Source of the DNA: Planctomycetota bacterium
GTDB taxonomy: Bacteria > Planctomycetota > UBA8108
Assembly (NCBI GenBank): GCA_016928605.1
Contig: JAFGKN010000508.1
Span: 1-6,697, forward strand
DNA length: 6,697 bases
Direction of reading: 5' to 3'
The translations under genes and the position numbers were made by a program. The notes beneath the pieces were generated by a model. It was not told the DNA's origin. It saw nothing but the letters and a program-made list of their open reading frames with translations, and searched no databases. Positions 4,602 to 6,697 of the stretch are shown piece after piece (position 1 is the stretch's first letter; each line of letters begins with the position of its first letter).

Positions 4602-6697
4602 ATGAGCGATCCGCAGGTCTCCTCGACGCTTCCCGAGAACGCGTACCGCGAGCTCGGGCCGGGCGAGCGGTACACCCCGATGGTCCCCGCCGAGGTCACG
4701 GTGCCGGAGCTCTCGCTCCGGTCGATCCTCTTCGGGATCGCGATGAACGTGGTCTGGGCCGCGGCGGCGACCTACATCGCCTTGAAGGTCGGCCAGGGGA
4801 TCGAGACCGCCATCCCGATCTCGATCCTGGCGGTGGGGCTCTCGGGGCTCCTCCTCCGCCTCGGCAGGCGGCGGAGCACCATCCTCGAGAACATCAACGT
4901 CCTCGCGATCAGCACCACCTCGGGCATGGTCGCCGGCGGTACGGTGTTCACGATGCCAGCGATCTACCTCCTCCGCCTCGACGAGCATCTCGATCTCTCG
5001 GGAGGGATGCTGTTCCTCCACATCTTCCTCGTGCCGCTCCTCGGCGCGATGCTCGGCGTGATCTTCCTCGTTCCTTTCCGCCGCTACTTCGTCAAGGAGA
5101 TGCACGGCAAGCTGCCCTTCCCCGAGGCCACGGCGACGAACCAGATTCTCGTGACCGGCCAGGGAGGCGGCGCGGGGGCGCTCGTGCTCATCTACTCGTT
5201 CGCGCTGTCGGCGCTCTATACGCTGTGCACCGCCGGGATGAAGCTCTGGAGCGAGGTGTTCACCACGGGGAAGCTCATCGTCTCGTGGAAGGAGGCCGCG
5301 CCCGGCGCCGCGCCGCCTCTGGAGCTCGTCGAGAGGTCCGTCGCGACCCATGCCTTCGCGGGGGACTTCTGGGTGGGCCTCGCCGAGAGGACGAAGGCGA
5401 TCTTCTCCCTCGGGACCGGCGCGGAGTTCGTCGGCCTCGGCTTCATCATCGGGGTTCGCTACGCCTCGATCATCGTCGCGGGATCGGTCCTCTCCTTCTT
5501 CGTGATCGTGCCGCTGCTCGCGCCCCTCGGGCTGGAAGGGCTTCAGGCGATCAACCCGATGATCCAGGACGACTCCGCCCAGGCGATCTTCAACGGCATC
5601 CCCAAGAACATCGGCATCGGATGCATCTTCACGGCGGGGATCCTCTCGATCCTGAAGATGGGAAAGGTGATCGTGACCGCGCTCCGCGAGTCCCTGGGCA
5701 GCCTCTTTCGCCGGCGCGGGAGCGTCGCGGCAGCGGAGCGGACCGAGACGGACATGAGCTACGGCGCGCTCGCGTTCGTCGGCCTGGTGACGACGGTCGC
5801 CATAACGCTCTACTTCCGTAGCTTCGTCCTGGCGGGGATGGACGGCGCGGGCACCCTCACGGCGGTCTCGGTCCTCCTCGCCCTGGGAGTCGCGTTCATC
5901 TTCATCACCGTCTCGGCGTGGGCGATCGCGACGATCTCCGTGACGCCGATCTCCGGGATGACGGTGACCACGATCATCGTGACGGCCGTCGCGCTCCTCG
6001 CCTTCGGCCTGCCCAAGGGTGCCGGGGGGCAGCTCGCGGTGCTCCTCGTCGGGGGCGTCGTGGCCACGGCGCTCTCCGTGGCTGGCACGCTCGTCACCGA
6101 GTTCAAGCTCGGCTACTGGGCGGGCGCCACGCCTCGGAGGATCCAGTGGAGCACGATCGCCTCCGCCGCGCTGGCGTCGGCCGTCGTGACCGGCACGATC
6201 ATGCTGCTGGCCGAGACCAAGGGCTTCGATCCGGATGTGAGCCGCGACGCGCTCCAGGCGCCGCAGGCGAACCTCATGCGAAGCGCCCTCGACAGCTTCC
6301 TCGGCACGGGCGAGGTGCCGTGGCTCCCCTACGGCGTGGGAGTCGCCATCGCTCTCCTCATGCAGCTCGTGGGCGTTTCCCCCCTCGCGTTCGGCCTCGG
6401 CATGTACCTCCCCATGTCGCTGAACACGCCGATCCTCGCGGGCGCGATCGTGGCCGCGGCCGTGAAGAGAGGATCGGGGAGCGACCCCCGCACGCAGGCG
6501 CGGACGGACAAGGGCATCATCATCGCATCGGGCTTCATCGCGGGGGCCGCGATCGTCGGCGTCGTGCTGAACGGGATCCGGTCCTGGAGCGCGACCGAGC
6601 CGTTCCTCGACGCGATCGACGTGCCCGCGGCGATCCTGCGGAGAGGCGCGGATCCGGCCGCCGTCGGCCGCGTCGGGAACTGGCTCGGCCTCGTCGC
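4602..6697 (+). CDS. OPT-family oligopeptide transporter, prokaryotic type (3' end outside window)
   Basis: This is a polytopic inner-membrane protein open from ATG 4602 to the right edge, 698 complete codons with no stop seen. After a polar N-terminus (about 38 residues), roughly fifteen hydrophobic segments follow, among them about 40-62, 105-124, 137-158, 272-303, 388-410, 418-440, 475-495, 575-595 and 637-658. OPT-type motifs are LPFPEATATNQIL (171-183), INPM (317-320), TPISGMT (448-454) and GMYLPM (600-605). OPT proteins of bacteria are thought to import oligopeptides by proton coupling, though some family members carry metal-chelate complexes. The length is already at the family's usual size, so the stop is probably close. 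The gap after the peptidase stop is five bases, indicating one operon. The peptide substrate is inferred mainly from that neighbour. Confidence 0.92.
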   Translation, partial: MSDPQVSSTLPENAYRELGPGERYTPMVPAEVTVPELSLRSILFGIAMNVVWAAAATYIALKVGQGIETAIPISILAVGLSGLLLRLGRRRSTILENINVLAISTTSGMVAGGTVFTMPAIYLLRLDEHLDLSGGMLFLHIFLVPLLGAMLGVIFLVPFRRYFVKEMHGKLPFPEATATNQILVTGQGGGAGALVLIYSFALSALYTLCTAGMKLWSEVFTTGKLIVSWKEAAPGAAPPLELVERSVATHAFAGDFWVGLAERTKAIFSLGTGAEFVGLGFIIGVRYASIIVAGSVLSFFVIVPLLAPLGLEGLQAINPMIQDDSAQAIFNGIPKNIGIGCIFTAGILSILKMGKVIVTALRESLGSLFRRRGSVAAAERTETDMSYGALAFVGLVTTVAITLYFRSFVLAGMDGAGTLTAVSVLLALGVAFIFITVSAWAIATISVTPISGMTVTTIIVTAVALLAFGLPKGAGGQLAVLLVGGVVATALSVAGTLVTEFKLGYWAGATPRRIQWSTIASAALASAVVTGTIMLLAETKGFDPDVSRDALQAPQANLMRSALDSFLGTGEVPWLPYGVGVAIALLMQLVGVSPLAFGLGMYLPMSLNTPILAGAIVAAAVKRGSGSDPRTQARTDKGIIIASGFIAGAAIVGVVLNGIRSWSATEPFLDAIDVPAAILRRGADPAAVGRVGNWLGLV

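Noticed and set aside
4056..5351. 431-residue minus-strand frame opposite the peptidase and transporter
   Set aside because: It crosses the boundary of two well-supported plus-strand genes and its product is an Arg/Glu/His-rich antisense translation without motifs.
5225..5821. 198-residue plus-strand frame inside the transporter gene
   Set aside because: It is an out-of-frame Arg-rich product; the membrane segments and OPT motifs are in the other frame.

Overview
The window comes from a strongly GC-rich bacterial chromosome with G or C at nearly every third codon position. It holds four protein-coding genes in two divergent pairs. An exported PQQ-like beta-propeller protein carrying the DWPQWRGPNRD motif sits beside a Tat-exported protein of the fucose-isomerase fold. 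That combination is most familiar from Planctomycetota, Acidobacteriota and similar high-GC environmental phyla. The assignment is an impression from gene style, not a phylogenetic result.

Left half, minus strand. A 440-residue secreted beta-propeller protein (2902 to 1580) is followed after 202 bases by a Tat-signal protein with the L-fucose/L-arabinose isomerase C-terminal motifs. The second gene starts at 1377 and runs off the left edge with its stop outside. Both have good ribosome-binding sites. A two-part RNA hairpin with no T-run lies in the gap, and one arm can also pair with the second gene's ribosome-binding site.

Middle, 2903-3261. This is a divergent control region of 359 bases without a convincing gene. 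It holds a weak promoter candidate for each direction, a compact dyad just upstream of the leftward -35 candidate, and GC-rich hairpins in the presumed leader of the rightward transcript.

Right half, plus strand. A peptidase T-like aminotripeptidase (GTG start at 3262) has all expected metal-site residues and an unusual basic C-terminal tail. Five bases after its stop begins an OPT-family oligopeptide transporter, which runs off the right edge. Together they read as a peptide scavenging unit: the transporter brings oligopeptides into the cell and the peptidase removes N-terminal residues from tripeptides in the cytoplasm.

I found no tRNA, rRNA, CRISPR array, insertion sequence or phage gene. 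The gene families are all known. The points most worth a second look are the Tat-exported isomerase-fold protein next to a propeller protein, the intercistronic hairpin, and the tailed peptidase coupled to the transporter.
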